This document shows positions 27,301 to 36,417 of a DNA stretch of 64,000 bases, one piece after another (the first letter of the stretch is position 1; each line of letters opens with the position of its first letter). The notes under the pieces were generated by a model that did not search any database, had not been told where the DNA came from, and worked only from the letters and a program-made list of their open reading frames with translations. The stretch lies in assembly GCA_009783265.1 (NCBI GenBank), contig WRHM01000001.1, positions 434,001 through 498,000 of the forward strand. The letters run 5' to 3'. Position numbers and translations under genes: made by a program. Source of the DNA: Oscillospiraceae bacterium. GTDB taxonomy: Bacteria; Bacillota; Clostridia; Oscillospirales; WRJC01.

Positions 27301-29362
27301 CGATTTCGGTTTTTGATATTATTTCATCTTCAAGCATTATATCGCTCGGCATAATCAGATACGGCACATAGAGATACTGTATCCTGTTCTCAGTTTTGCC
27401 TATATTATAATAAAACGACGAAGTATATGGCTGCCAGTTGCTTATCCATGAGTTTTTCTGTACATATTCTGTGACATTCGCGCCGCCTTCGCTGTCGGTC
27501 ATTGCGGCAAGTTCGTCGCTACGCATTACTTCCAGCCCCTCAACCGCAGTCCCGTCATAAAACTCAGCCGATATTTCGATATTGACGCTTTCCCCGGGAC
27601 GGTAAGTATATCTGTCGCTTGACGCTTCGACGATATATTTGGCATTGTCGTAATCTACGATGTTAATATAACTGCTGCCTATGATTTCGCCGTTAAAACA
27701 CAGGCAAATATCCAAATAGCCTTTCAAATCTTTTATAGGTATCTTTACGTTAAAACTTCCGTATTTGTCGAGTACAACCGGTATTTTAATCATATCACCG
27801 ATTTCGAGTGTGATTTTATCTCCCGCCGTAATTTTATATTCTTCGTATCTTTCCCGTATTACCCCGAACACGTCGATAGTATCGTTCGGCCGATATGCTT
27901 TCCGGTCGGTATAAATATAATTATAATAACGGCTGCGGGTTTCCAATACGGCAGGGGCGCGTGAAGATGTGATATAAACAAACTCTGGGTAATCTTTGTA
28001 TTTTATCCTCACGGATGTATTTTTTTCATTATCTATTATAGTTATAGTCGCCACCCCGTCGCTGTCTGTAGCGGTTGCCCCATGGTCTGTTTCCAGCATT
28101 ATCTGCGCGCCGACTGCGGGCAGTCCCGTCGTTGCGTCGTTTATCCAGAACAGCATCTCTCCGTCGATAGTCGCCGAATATACAGATAAAGGCGATACCT
28201 GAATAAATTTATACAAGTCAAAATTTTTGCCGTTATCCTGCGTGTTTATTTTTATTATATACCAGCCGCCCGGGAGCTTTTGGTTCAGCATTATATAATT
28301 GACATTATAATAATTATTAATCTCGATAGATAACAATTCTGTTTCAAGCGAGCCGACGCGTGTTAATTCTGACAGGGCTTCCGGAAAATTTAAAACTATC
28401 TCGGCGTTTAAAAAATCCTCAGGGGTTTTTAATTCATATATTTCAATATTATAAGATTTCTCCAAAAATACGCCCCTTGCCGATAATTCGACAAATATCT
28501 CGTCGTCTGACAAAAAAGTCTCGTATACATTGCCGCTGATGTTTACAAAATCGACGGAATCATCCCACTGCGTCCAGAAAGAAAAATTATAATCTTCTTC
28601 CAGAATTTTTTCGCTTTCCGCGCTCTTCAATCCTTTTTTTATTGTTACTTCATAAGTCGTCCCCGGCATTAAACCGTCCGGGATAAATATATAAGTATTG
28701 CCGACATTGTCAAATTTTCCGGTTACATACGGGTTTATCGCAAAATAATCTTTGAAATCGCCCTCGATTGTTTCATTGAACGTAACTTCAATCCCGTTGT
28801 TCAGGGGGACGCCGCTGGATTCATTCCCCGGAGTCGAGCCTGTCACTTTAAGATTTTCGACAGTCTGAAACGCGAACGAAACCGGCCTGTTGTCTGCGTT
28901 CATATATTCGATTTTATATACAGAATCATATTTCAGAGGCGAATCAAGAGACATTATATATTCGCATTCAGTACCGGATTCGCTCAGTTTATAGCTTTCT
29001 CCGCTTTTTATCGTGATAGATTTTCCAAGTTCCGCAATTTTCACCGGAGAATCTGTCCTGACGATAAATTCCGTATCGACTTCAATCCCCTCAGGCGTAT
29101 TGCGCGTGGGCGTTATTTCAATTTTCGCCGCGCTTAAATTAGACACGCTGACGGAATCATCGGGTGTTATATCCGAATTTATTTCACTTGTATTATTTGT
29201 ATCATTATTATTTTCCAGTGATACATCAGGATTTTTATCTTTGTTTAATAAAAAGAACACCGTTACTCCGGCGGCAGCCGCCAATACTGATAAAAGAGCA
29301 ACTATCGAAATTATAACGACGGCTTTTTTTGGAAATGGTTTTTTTGTATTATTTTCGTTCAT
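24341..29362 (-). CDS. membrane-anchored bacterial alpha-2-macroglobulin-like protein
   Basis: The protein is 1673 residues. An N-terminal transmembrane helix (about residues 14-38) leads into repeated MG-type beta-sandwiches, a Gly-rich acidic loop (GGGAEMGGGGGDD) and DDNGVAEISFKLAEKITSWR (bait/C-terminal side). The helical barrel then opens at YSCVNYTSKRTDY, where thioester proteins have C-x-E-Q; here the cysteine is followed by V-N-Y, so no thioester can form. It would trap or bind external proteins rather than couple to them. It is coupled by ATGA to the MEMO lipoprotein; no PBP1C-type gene is linked. Confidence 0.85.
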   Translation of the reverse strand: MNENNTKKPFPKKAVVIISIVALLSVLAAAAGVTVFFLLNKDKNPDVSLENNNDTNNTSEINSDITPDDSVSVSNLSAAKIEITPTRNTPEGIEVDTEFIVRTDSPVKIAELGKSITIKSGESYKLSESGTECEYIMSLDSPLKYDSVYKIEYMNADNRPVSFAFQTVENLKVTGSTPGNESSGVPLNNGIEVTFNETIEGDFKDYFAINPYVTGKFDNVGNTYIFIPDGLMPGTTYEVTIKKGLKSAESEKILEEDYNFSFWTQWDDSVDFVNISGNVYETFLSDDEIFVELSARGVFLEKSYNIEIYELKTPEDFLNAEIVLNFPEALSELTRVGSLETELLSIEINNYYNVNYIMLNQKLPGGWYIIKINTQDNGKNFDLYKFIQVSPLSVYSATIDGEMLFWINDATTGLPAVGAQIMLETDHGATATDSDGVATITIIDNEKNTSVRIKYKDYPEFVYITSSRAPAVLETRSRYYNYIYTDRKAYRPNDTIDVFGVIRERYEEYKITAGDKITLEIGDMIKIPVVLDKYGSFNVKIPIKDLKGYLDICLCFNGEIIGSSYINIVDYDNAKYIVEASSDRYTYRPGESVNIEISAEFYDGTAVEGLEVMRSDELAAMTDSEGGANVTEYVQKNSWISNWQPYTSSFYYNIGKTENRIQYLYVPYLIMPSDIMLEDEIISKTEIAFNSSFIDRDAIEKHVEESWYNAYSLQPDLYRGSSVDINFTVDIYKREIIQTKIRERYDYINKINVPVYEYRTEETIVGTHNLSTANGKVLLSGLPESDDIYINYYAIVKYNDTEGNNIEFTVWYGGYGWYYYNQSSIKYYYFGVYNKKDENIYSLRLNETGYVKLQEYSDSTQVTEGKILALMCHGKNKIISKNIGSPDGTPVTFTEDCVFNVQVVGAYFDGKYIYPMNYGPNINYDFTEKTLDFDVSFDKDSYVPGEEVTAEIKITDENGNPKKTLVNISVVDESVFADYDNNANMPSNYYNSIYNYINYSYYASYTQHEFLNSGGGAEMGGGGGDDYSVRKDFTDNPAFISAETDDNGVAEISFKLAEKITSWRVTVHGITEDNYVGNTKKNIISSLPFAIDLVMNNEYIAGDDAAVIVKPQGTQYKYNQTEATYNVEILNGENVIFSETKTSKSGAIAFNAGKLPEGDYTVRVAAELGDLRDAMEKEFSVIKSGVLLPLTARELISEESPALRGFEIKTSPVRVTISNYDMGFIMRTLYSCVNYTSKRTDYIAANVFSRRFTESIYDKEPLSISYSDYYASGVNFSNGVSELLYGSEDLLYTARFYACFPESIMDYNKKWLRDYVYNIGGLYNGNIKSLKAMTPEFDDEYLELNRAAGYLTLAAIGDSVLLDIYEQVKIIYNSENQDKFTESYQSYMRVLYYAAALCAIGDDNSAAELLGRYTVSGELYAPDQATNDMQKEYMNTIMLYINTRLDPDAVYGYLKDAIEKDNLTNKYISDVCEKINFVRYFTFKGGTRSEIEYTLDGVTKQAVFENYDMTELIITKEQFEDLNIRQISGNTAVNLYFYGLPENLDADKNKINIDKRILNRDEYLKEFGNSRNADESAYYIVLKVKLPEGGYYSIRDRLPGNMRYLNSNDNNYSNDYYVRNPEKQFIDIDVYTKNGGEITVVYNAVRISDADAVTEKAYISRYFDIDDIWGASK

Positions 29363-29551
29363 AAGAATAACTCCTAAAATAATATATTATTGTTTATAAC
29401 ATATTTTACTTAATAATTTTAAATTTTGTTCCATTTATATTGTGATATTATATATATCATAAGCTAAATTATATCATAAATAATATCGCATTTCAACAGG
29501 TATTATATACGCCGAAAAAATAAATAAAAAATAAAACCAGATTTTTTCCCG

Positions 29552-29677
29552 AAAGCCCCCTTCTGAGAAGGGGGTGGCAGTGGCGAAGCCGCTGACGGGG
29601 GTTGTTTATTCCCACACAAAATTAAATTCCACAACCCCCGTCACTTCGTGACACCCCCTTCTGAGAAGGGGGCTTTT
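29552..29677. repeat. family A palindromic element, divergent intergenic
   Basis: A 126-bp inverted repeat: AAAGCCCCCTTCTGAGAAGG at one end and its complement at the other, with inner GCGAAGCCGC and TCACTTCGTGA stems. The 29363-29825 gap holds this element and AT-rich leader DNA; no gene was seen there. Confidence 0.85.
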
Positions 29678-29825
29678 ATAAATTTCACATATTAAAAAAA
29701 ATTTTAGAATTAATTTATAAATTTTATGTTAGAATATGATAATCAGAATCGTATATATTTATAGACGCGTCAAAAAAATATAATAAATCCAAAGAGAGGA
29801 GCGGGTCTGTATAAATATCGCTAAA

Positions 29826-30398
29826 TTGGAAGATTGTGAATATATGGATAATATGAACGGCACACCGGAAATCAACGTCAATAATAGTTTTTATGATAAA
29901 TATAATCCGCAAATACGCGCTATTGTCGCAAGGATTTTAAATAACGCGAATCAAACGGGAGATATTGACGACTGCGTAAATACTGTTTATCTTGAACTGA
30001 TGGAAAATTTACAGCAATACAACGAGACGCGCGGGAGCATGGCGGCTTTTGTTACGATAATCGCGCGTTCGACCGCTTTGGATTATTGCAGGAGCAATAT
30101 GCGCAAGCCCGTTGAATTAATCGGCGACGACAAAATCGATTTTCTGAGCAATCCTATAGAATCAGGGTCAGGATCAGGATTCGAGGATAAAGTCGAATTT
30201 GAAATGCTCGTTGAAAGCATACTTAAAAAACTAAACAAAGAAGAACGTGTATTATTTACTATGAAACATATACTTTTTTATTCGCCGGAAGAAATCGCGA
30301 AAGCTATGAAAATCAGGCGGAGCGCAGTTGATATGCGCGCAAGCAGGCTGAAAAGCAAGATAAAGCATTTTCTCATCAAAGGAGGTATAACGGTATGA
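29826..30398 (+). CDS. ECF-type sigma factor
   Basis: The 190-residue protein has Sigma70 region 2 (IDDCVNTVYLELMENLQQYN, then FVTIIARSTALDYCRS) and region 4 (LNKEERVLFTMKHILFYSPE, AMKIRRSAVDMRASRLKSKI). Region 3 is absent, as in ECF sigmas. The first codon shown is TTG; ATG at 29844 is equally possible and neither has an ideal ribosome site. It overlaps the next gene by four bases (ATGA), which joins it to a membrane partner. Confidence 0.85.
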   Translation: MEDCEYMDNMNGTPEINVNNSFYDKYNPQIRAIVARILNNANQTGDIDDCVNTVYLELMENLQQYNETRGSMAAFVTIIARSTALDYCRSNMRKPVELIGDDKIDFLSNPIESGSGSGFEDKVEFEMLVESILKKLNKEERVLFTMKHILFYSPEEIAKAMKIRRSAVDMRASRLKSKIKHFLIKGGITV

Positions 30399-31582
30399 GT
30401 AAAGAATATTTTACTGAAAATATAAGCAAAGAAACTCTCGCGAAATTGATCGACGAGACGCTGAGTTATGAAAAAAATAAGAAAGGGGAGCGGATAAAAA
30501 TGTCAAATTTATTTAAAATAATATCGGCGGCCGCGGCGGTTGTGTTAGTTATAGGATTTATGAATATTATGCTGCCGATTTTATCAAATGTAAACGTTGA
30601 ACCCGCCGGGCCTGAAATTGCAGGCACAAGCTCTGAAGAATTTTATACGCCTGTTGTTACAGACCGGGGCGAGTTATTTCTTCCGGAAATCATAGAGAAA
30701 TCTTTTTTTGAAGATAAAATATTATCGGTTATCACAGATCAAAAAGTCGCTGAAAAAATGCAGGCTTATTATACGCTCAAAGACCCGTCGGCGTCTGATT
30801 TGACAGACCGCGCAAAAGAAGATATGCTGATAACATACCCAATCTGCCGGTTTAATCTAATATACGCGCTTGACCCGGATATATCCTACAGGGAAAAAGA
30901 CCAGTTATTGAGTTATATATACGAATATACAAATATAACCCGAAGCGAGCTTATCCAGATGTGCGTTAATATAGAATATCTCCCCATGGAACTTGACGAG
31001 CGTTATAAAAACGTCAGATTCGGAAAAGACTATGATACTTTGTTACTTGACATAGAATGGTATGATTACAACACGTATTTTAAAGAAGTTTATACGCCGC
31101 TTATGGTGCAATATAACGGGGCAATAAGCAGTTTTGATATTCCGATAGAAGAAGTTTCAAGATTAACCGACGATGTAGCTTTGGCATTAATCGAAGAAGG
31201 CATGGAATCAATAAAGGAAGGAAAAATGTATGTGCCAAGGCTTGTAAACGGAAAAATGAATTATCACGCGTTTGCTGTTGAAACATCCGATATATCCCAG
31301 TTTCTTGACTCAAATGGATATTATATTTATAATATTTATCCATATAAACCTTATATATATTATACAGATGAAAACGGCATAAAACAGTATAAATATTTTT
31401 ATTACGCAAATAATGAGCTTCCCGTTGTAAATTCAAAAAAAGAATATGATTATCTGTTGAAAAACGAAATAATACCGTATTGCGACGATCTTCTGGCGCA
31501 AGGGTTGATAACACAGTTACAGTATGATTATTTCACAATACAAGACCCGTTGAATTATTTTGTTAGTTTGTGGTTTGATTAA
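30395..31582 (+). CDS. putative membrane anti-sigma/sensor protein
   Basis: The 395-residue protein has a short cytosolic N-terminus (about 40 residues), one membrane helix (IISAAAAVVLVIGFMNIMLP, about residues 44-63) and a large outside domain of unknown family rich in Tyr, Asp and Glu. Overlap with the sigma gene and this topology fit an anti-sigma factor whose outside domain senses a signal. No ZAS zinc motif (HxxxCxxC) is seen, so the inhibitory mechanism would be different. Confidence 0.55.
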   Translation: MSKEYFTENISKETLAKLIDETLSYEKNKKGERIKMSNLFKIISAAAAVVLVIGFMNIMLPILSNVNVEPAGPEIAGTSSEEFYTPVVTDRGELFLPEIIEKSFFEDKILSVITDQKVAEKMQAYYTLKDPSASDLTDRAKEDMLITYPICRFNLIYALDPDISYREKDQLLSYIYEYTNITRSELIQMCVNIEYLPMELDERYKNVRFGKDYDTLLLDIEWYDYNTYFKEVYTPLMVQYNGAISSFDIPIEEVSRLTDDVALALIEEGMESIKEGKMYVPRLVNGKMNYHAFAVETSDISQFLDSNGYYIYNIYPYKPYIYYTDENGIKQYKYFYYANNELPVVNSKKEYDYLLKNEIIPYCDDLLAQGLITQLQYDYFTIQDPLNYFVSLWFD

Positions 31583-31601
31583 AATTTAAAATTCACGCGC
31601 T

Positions 31602-31726
31602 AAAGCCCCCTTCTCAGAAGGGGGTGGCAGTGGCGGAGCCGCTGGCGGGGGTTGTTATTCCCATATAAAATTAAATTCCACAACCCCCGTCACTTCGTGA
31701 CACCCCCTTCTCAGAAGGGGGCTTTT
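31602..31726. repeat. family A palindromic element before the thrS leader
   Basis: A 125-bp copy nearly identical to 29552-29677, ending GGGGGCTTTT. It can serve as a terminator for the upstream sigma/anti-sigma genes. Confidence 0.85.
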
Positions 31727-31771
31727 ATTTTAGTTTTTTTGTTTTCCTGTAAAAATTCTATAAAAAAACAG

Positions 31772-31800
31772 TTGACAAAAAAGATAATAAGTGATAGAAT
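31772..31800 (+). promoter_or_regulatory. promoter of the thrS T-box operon
   Basis: TTGACA (31772-31777), 17-base spacer ending GTGA, TAGAAT (31795-31800). Confidence 0.8.
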
Positions 31801-31806
31801 ATAGTT

Positions 31807-32090
31807 TAACAAAAGCGTTTGAGAACCGGATAAGCCGGATAAATATTATATCGCAGAGAGGGCTTGACGGCTGAAAGAGCCTATATAAATTTATTTTTGG
31901 TACCGCCGGTTTAAGCTGCCGCGTTAAATGCGCGGACGGGTTGCTCCGTTAGACGCAGAATCTGTGAAGCAGATATATAAAAGTGCGCCGTTTTATATAA
32001 ACCACGGCGAAATCGGGTGGAACCGCGGGAGTGTTTATTCAGACTTTCGTCCCTTTAAATTTTTTTAACAGGGGCAGAAGTCTTTTTTTG
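31807..32090 (+). promoter_or_regulatory. threonine T-box riboswitch upstream of thrS
   Basis: The Stem I base AACCGG (31824-31829) pairs with CCGGTT (31906-31911). Just before it stands ACC-G, with ACC (31902-31904) a Thr specifier codon. An AGAGAGGG purine tract, the antiterminator box GGGTGGAACCGCGGG (32015-32029) and a terminator (AGACTT..AAGTCT with T-run, 32041-32090) complete the element. Uncharged tRNA-Thr would favour read-through. Confidence 0.92.
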
Positions 32091-32160
32091 TCGGATTTTT
32101 GCTCTGATAAATATTAATTTTAGACAAAAACAAAAAAAATTTTAGGAGAGTGTATTATTT

Positions 32161-33939
32161 ATGAGCAAAATTAATTTTGATATGCCCGAAGACAAAAAAA
32201 TTTTCTGGCATACTTCGTCGCATATTCTCGCGCAGGCTGTGAAAAGATTATATCCCGGCGTAAAACTTGCGATAGGGCCGGCAATAGATAACGGGTTTTA
32301 TTATGATTTTGATGTTGAGAAGCCGTTTTCACGCGAAGATTTAGACGCAATCGAAAAAGAGATGGCAAATATCATAAAAGAAAATTTAAAATTAAAAAGA
32401 TTTGTTTTGCCAAAAGACGAAGCGATAAAGTTCATGCGGGACAAAAACGAGCCGTATAAAGTCGAATTGATTGAAGAACTGCCGGAGGGCGAAGAGATTT
32501 CGTTTTATGAGCAGGGCTATTTTGTTGATTTGTGCGCGGGCCCGCATTTGGATTACGTGAGTTCTGTCAAAGCGTTTAAATTAATAAACGCGACTGGCGC
32601 GTACTGGAAAGGCAGCGAAAAAAACAAAATGCTTACAAGAATTTACGGCGTGTCTTATCCCAACAAAACTATGCTGGACGAATATCTCGCAATGCTTGAA
32701 GAGGCAAAAAAACGCGATCACAACAAACTCGGCAGGGAGCTTGAATATTTCACGACGGTTGATTATATCGGTCAGGGACTGCCGATTATGATGCCGAAAG
32801 GCGCGAAAGTCTCGCAGATTCTGCAAAGATTTGTCGAGGACGAAGAAGAAAAAAGAGGCTATGTTTTGACAAAAACGCCGTTTATGGCTAAAAGCGATTT
32901 ATATAAAATCTCAGGCCACTGGGATCATTACAGGGACGGCATGTTTATTCTCGGTGATGAAAAAGCGGACGAAAGAGGCGAAGAAGTATTAGCCCTGCGC
33001 CCTATGACATGCCCGTTCCAGTTTCAGGTATATCTCGCGAAAATGCGCAGTTACAGGGAATTGCCCATGAGATTTAACGAAACTGCTTATCTGTTCAGAA
33101 ACGAAGCGTCCGGAGAAATGCACGGACTTATAAGAATGCGGCAGTTTACTCTGTCAGAGGGGCATATCGCCTGCCGAGACGACCAGCTTGCAGAAGAATT
33201 TGCAAATTGCGTGGACTTGGCGAAATTTATGCTTACTACCCTCGGTCTTGAAGAAGATATAAGCTACAGGTTTTCAAAATGGGACGAAAACAACAAAGAT
33301 AAATATATAGGTTCAGCCGACGAATGGGAAAGAGTGCAAGATAAAATGCGCGATATATTAAACGATTTAAAGATAGATTATTACGAAGCTGACGGCGAAG
33401 CCGCGTTTTACGGCCCTAAACTCGATTTGCAGATAAAAAACGTTCATGGTAAAGAGGACACGCTTATTACTATCCAGATAGATTTTCAGTTAGCGTCGCG
33501 CTTCGGCATGGAATATGTGGATTCAGACGGCTCGAAGAAAAATCCGTATGTAATCCACAGGAGTTCTATCGGCTGTTACGAGAGGACGCTCGCGCTGTTA
33601 ATCGAGAAATACGCAGGGGCAATGCCGACATGGCTCGCGCCAACGCAAGTTAAAATACTGCCGATAGGGTTTAACCAGCATGATTACTCTTATGATATAA
33701 GCAAAAAAATGCAATCTTTGGGGATACGCGTTGAAGTTGACGACAGGAACGAAAAAATCGGCTATAAAATCAGGGAGGCGCAGACAGAAAAATCGCCGTA
33801 TATGCTGATAGTCGGCGACAAAGAAATCCAAAGCAACACAGTTTCGGTCCGTTCGCGTAAAAAAGGCGAAATGGGCGCAGTCGCAGTCGATGGTTTTATA
33901 AAAGATATTCTGGAAGAGATAAACAGTAAGGCGATATAG
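32161..33939 (+). CDS. thrS: threonyl-tRNA synthetase without a TGS domain
   Basis: The 592-residue protein begins directly with the editing (TGS-less) region: KIFWHTSSHILAQAVKRLYP (HxxxH editing site) and later GYFVDLCAGPHLD. The catalytic core has motif 2 and the zinc ligands in LRPMTCPFQFQ, HGLIRMRQFT and the C-terminal anticodon-binding fold. Canonical bacterial ThrRS is about 640 residues with an N-terminal TGS; here the ATG is well placed after AGGAGAG, so the lack is real. Confidence 0.93.
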   Translation: MSKINFDMPEDKKIFWHTSSHILAQAVKRLYPGVKLAIGPAIDNGFYYDFDVEKPFSREDLDAIEKEMANIIKENLKLKRFVLPKDEAIKFMRDKNEPYKVELIEELPEGEEISFYEQGYFVDLCAGPHLDYVSSVKAFKLINATGAYWKGSEKNKMLTRIYGVSYPNKTMLDEYLAMLEEAKKRDHNKLGRELEYFTTVDYIGQGLPIMMPKGAKVSQILQRFVEDEEEKRGYVLTKTPFMAKSDLYKISGHWDHYRDGMFILGDEKADERGEEVLALRPMTCPFQFQVYLAKMRSYRELPMRFNETAYLFRNEASGEMHGLIRMRQFTLSEGHIACRDDQLAEEFANCVDLAKFMLTTLGLEEDISYRFSKWDENNKDKYIGSADEWERVQDKMRDILNDLKIDYYEADGEAAFYGPKLDLQIKNVHGKEDTLITIQIDFQLASRFGMEYVDSDGSKKNPYVIHRSSIGCYERTLALLIEKYAGAMPTWLAPTQVKILPIGFNQHDYSYDISKKMQSLGIRVEVDDRNEKIGYKIREAQTEKSPYMLIVGDKEIQSNTVSVRSRKKGEMGAVAVDGFIKDILEEINSKAI

Positions 33940-33948
33940 ATATTTATT

Positions 33949-33977
33949 GTAGGGGCGGGTTTCCATGCCCGCCCGCA
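33949..33977. repeat. short family B hairpin after thrS
   Basis: GTAGGGGCGGG..CCCGCCCGC, 29 bp, right after thrS; it may act as a terminator-like stem. Confidence 0.55.
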
Positions 33978-34003
33978 AATTTTGATGATATTGAGGTTAT
34001 TAT

Positions 34004-34495
34004 ATGATTTTTGAATATTGCCCGAAATGCGGAGAAAAACTCGGCGAAAAAGAAATCGGCGACGAAGGCCTTGTCCCGTTTTGTTTTACATGCGATAACG
34101 GGTGGTTTAGTTTTTCATACCCGTGCGTATTGTGTCTTATCGTTGACGAAAATGACAATGTTATATTGACGAGAGAAAGAGCCGACGGATTTTACGGCGG
34201 CGTCGCGGGATTTATCAAAGAGGGTGAAACCCCGGAAGACGCGGCGAAACGCGAAATTCGAGAAGAAGTCGGCTTGATAGTTGAGGAAGTAAAATATATG
34301 GGGAGTTATTCTAAAAATAAAGATACGCTTATGTTAAATTTTATTTGCATAGCAAAAAATTCAAAATTGAAAATTTCAGAAAATGAACTTTATTCAGCCG
34401 AATGGTTTAAAATAAACGAGGCTCAAAATCTTGTAAGACCGGTTAGTATTACTAAAAAATTATTAGATAATTATATGCAAAGTAAAAATATATAA
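34004..34495 (+). CDS. NUDIX hydrolase with N-terminal zinc ribbon
   Basis: The protein opens with a zinc ribbon (YCPKCGEKL..CFTCDNG, Cys about residues 6, 9, 28, 31) and then has the NUDIX box GFIKEGETPEDAAKREIREE (about residues 67-86, extending to VGL). The ribbon-plus-box plan is that of NudC-like NAD(H)/NAD-RNA decapping enzymes, though the SQPWPFP motif of NudC is absent, so the substrate may differ. It stands between thrS and an oxidoreductase. Confidence 0.85.
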   Translation: MIFEYCPKCGEKLGEKEIGDEGLVPFCFTCDNGWFSFSYPCVLCLIVDENDNVILTRERADGFYGGVAGFIKEGETPEDAAKREIREEVGLIVEEVKYMGSYSKNKDTLMLNFICIAKNSKLKISENELYSAEWFKINEAQNLVRPVSITKKLLDNYMQSKNI

Positions 34496-34521
34496 ATAAA
34501 ACAAAAGAGAGGTGCTTAAAT

Positions 34522-35559
34522 ATGACCAAAAAAATCGGCTACGCCGTAGTCGGGCTCGGAGTGGGACGCACTCACTGCGACGCGGCGTATAATTCACAAA
34601 ATGCGGAGCTTATCGCGGTCTGCGATTTACTGGACGAAAAACTTGAATCGGCAAAAAAAGCATATAACGGAGTTTTGACTTATAAATCGTTTGAAGAAAT
34701 GCTGAAAAATCCTGATATTGATATATTCTCGGTATGCGTCCCAAGCGGACTTCACGCGGAGCTTGCGGTTTTGGCTCTGGAAAACGGCAAGCATGTTTTA
34801 GTCGAGAAGCCTATTGATATAACTGTTGAGAACGCGATAAAAATCGAAAACGCGAGAATCAAAACGGGATTAAAAGTCGGGGTTATTCACCAAAATCGAT
34901 TTAACGCTGTCATGAAACCTGTGAAAGAAGCAGTTGACGGCGGCAAAATCGGCAAGTTAATTCTCGGCTCGTTCGCGGTAAAATGGTTCAGGGACCAAAA
35001 TTATTACGATAACGGCGGCTGGAGAGGCACATGGGAAATGGACGGCGGCGGCTCTCTGATGAATCAGGCGGTTCATACAGTAGATTTAATGCAGTGGCTT
35101 ATGGGTGAAGTTCACAGCGTCACTTCAGTTATGGGCGTATATAATCACAAAATAGAAACCGAGGATTTGACTGTATCTATCGTCAAGTTCAAAAGCGGAG
35201 CAGTCGCAACGTTCACTTCGTCGACATGCTGTTACCCTGGAGTATGCACGGATATACAGTTATACGGGGAAAAAGGCTCTATCGAGATAGACGGCGACGC
35301 TTTAAAACTCTGGAAAATAGCCGGTGGAGATAATTTTGAGGAGAACGAAATGCTTGAGACTTACGGAACCGGCAACGGAATGGCGGCGGCGTTAGATCCG
35401 AAATTAATTTTAGGGCACGCGGTTCAGGTCGAAGATATAATCTCGGCTGTTATCGAGAATCGCGAGCCTCTTGTCGTGCCGACAGAAGCAATAAAAAGCG
35501 TCCGGATAGTGAACGCAATCTATGAGTCTGCAAAATCGGGTAAAGAAGTCTTTTTATAA
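34522..35559 (+). CDS. Gfo/Idh/MocA family oxidoreductase
   Basis: The 345-residue enzyme has an N-terminal Rossmann loop (YAVVGLGVGRTHCDA), then VEKPID (catalytic EKP lysine, about residue 93) and the C-terminal beta-sheet domain with ADP/NAD-binding residues (GSLMNQAVHTVDLMQWLMG). Ends in a bilobal fold common in sugar and inositol metabolism. It is followed by an SDR after 24 bases, likely co-transcribed. Confidence 0.88.
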   Translation: MTKKIGYAVVGLGVGRTHCDAAYNSQNAELIAVCDLLDEKLESAKKAYNGVLTYKSFEEMLKNPDIDIFSVCVPSGLHAELAVLALENGKHVLVEKPIDITVENAIKIENARIKTGLKVGVIHQNRFNAVMKPVKEAVDGGKIGKLILGSFAVKWFRDQNYYDNGGWRGTWEMDGGGSLMNQAVHTVDLMQWLMGEVHSVTSVMGVYNHKIETEDLTVSIVKFKSGAVATFTSSTCCYPGVCTDIQLYGEKGSIEIDGDALKLWKIAGGDNFEENEMLETYGTGNGMAAALDPKLILGHAVQVEDIISAVIENREPLVVPTEAIKSVRIVNAIYESAKSGKEVFL

Positions 35560-35583
35560 AATCAATCAGGAGAAAATAAAATT

Positions 35584-36360
35584 ATGTTTAACAATAAAAA
35601 AGTAGCAATAGTCACGGGAGCGTCAAGAGGCATCGGCAGAGCAATTTCGCTCACTCTCGCGGAAAACAACTGTATAATTGTCGCCGCCGATATACGCAGC
35701 GAAAGCGACGCGGCGGATTATATCAAAGAACTTAATGACAGAAGCCCCGAAAGCATTTATAAAATAACAGATATATCAAAAGATTCTGACTGCGAAAATC
35801 TTATAGCCGAAACTGAAAAAAAATTCGGAGGCATAGATTTTCACATAAACAACGCCGGAATCGCGCCGTCTGTCCGGTCTGATATACTCGAAACTACCCG
35901 CGAAAGTTTCGACAGGCTTCTTGACGTTAATCTCAAAGGCACATTTTTTCTGACCCAAAAAATCGCCAGATCTATGATTAAAACTCAAACTTTAATTAAA
36001 GCTCCAAAAGCAATAATAAATATCTCGTCGATTTCAGCGTATACTTCATCGGTCAACCGTCCAGAATACTGCATATCAAAAGCAGGGATAAGCATGATCA
36101 CGAAATTATTTGCGGATAAACTCGCAGAATATAGCATAAACGTGTACGAAATACGCCCCGGCATAATTCAGACCGATATGACTTCGGGCGTACTGGAAAA
36201 ATATAATAATCTTATAAACGAAGGACTGCTGCCCATTACCAGAATCGGTCAGCCCGAGGATGTCGCAAAGCCCATTCTCGCGATAATTCTCGGACTTCTC
36301 CCCTATTCTACCGGGGAAATAATAAACGCGGACGGCGGATTTCATATAAGAAGATTATAA
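35584..36360 (+). CDS. SDR-family oxidoreductase (FabG-like)
   Basis: The 258-residue protein has TGASRGIGRAI, HINNAGIAPS, serine in NISSISAY, the YCISK active site and DGGFH at the end. The usual NADP-type loop (AADIRSES) suggests a dinucleotide with Arg contacts. Operon partner of the preceding oxidoreductase; together they probably oxidise or reduce a sugar derivative. Confidence 0.87.
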   Translation: MFNNKKVAIVTGASRGIGRAISLTLAENNCIIVAADIRSESDAADYIKELNDRSPESIYKITDISKDSDCENLIAETEKKFGGIDFHINNAGIAPSVRSDILETTRESFDRLLDVNLKGTFFLTQKIARSMIKTQTLIKAPKAIINISSISAYTSSVNRPEYCISKAGISMITKLFADKLAEYSINVYEIRPGIIQTDMTSGVLEKYNNLINEGLLPITRIGQPEDVAKPILAIILGLLPYSTGEIINADGGFHIRRL

Positions 36361-36417
36361 TTAATCTTTATAAACTTTATCATAGCACTCTCCCTGTAAT
36401 GGGGAGGGGGATTTCTT

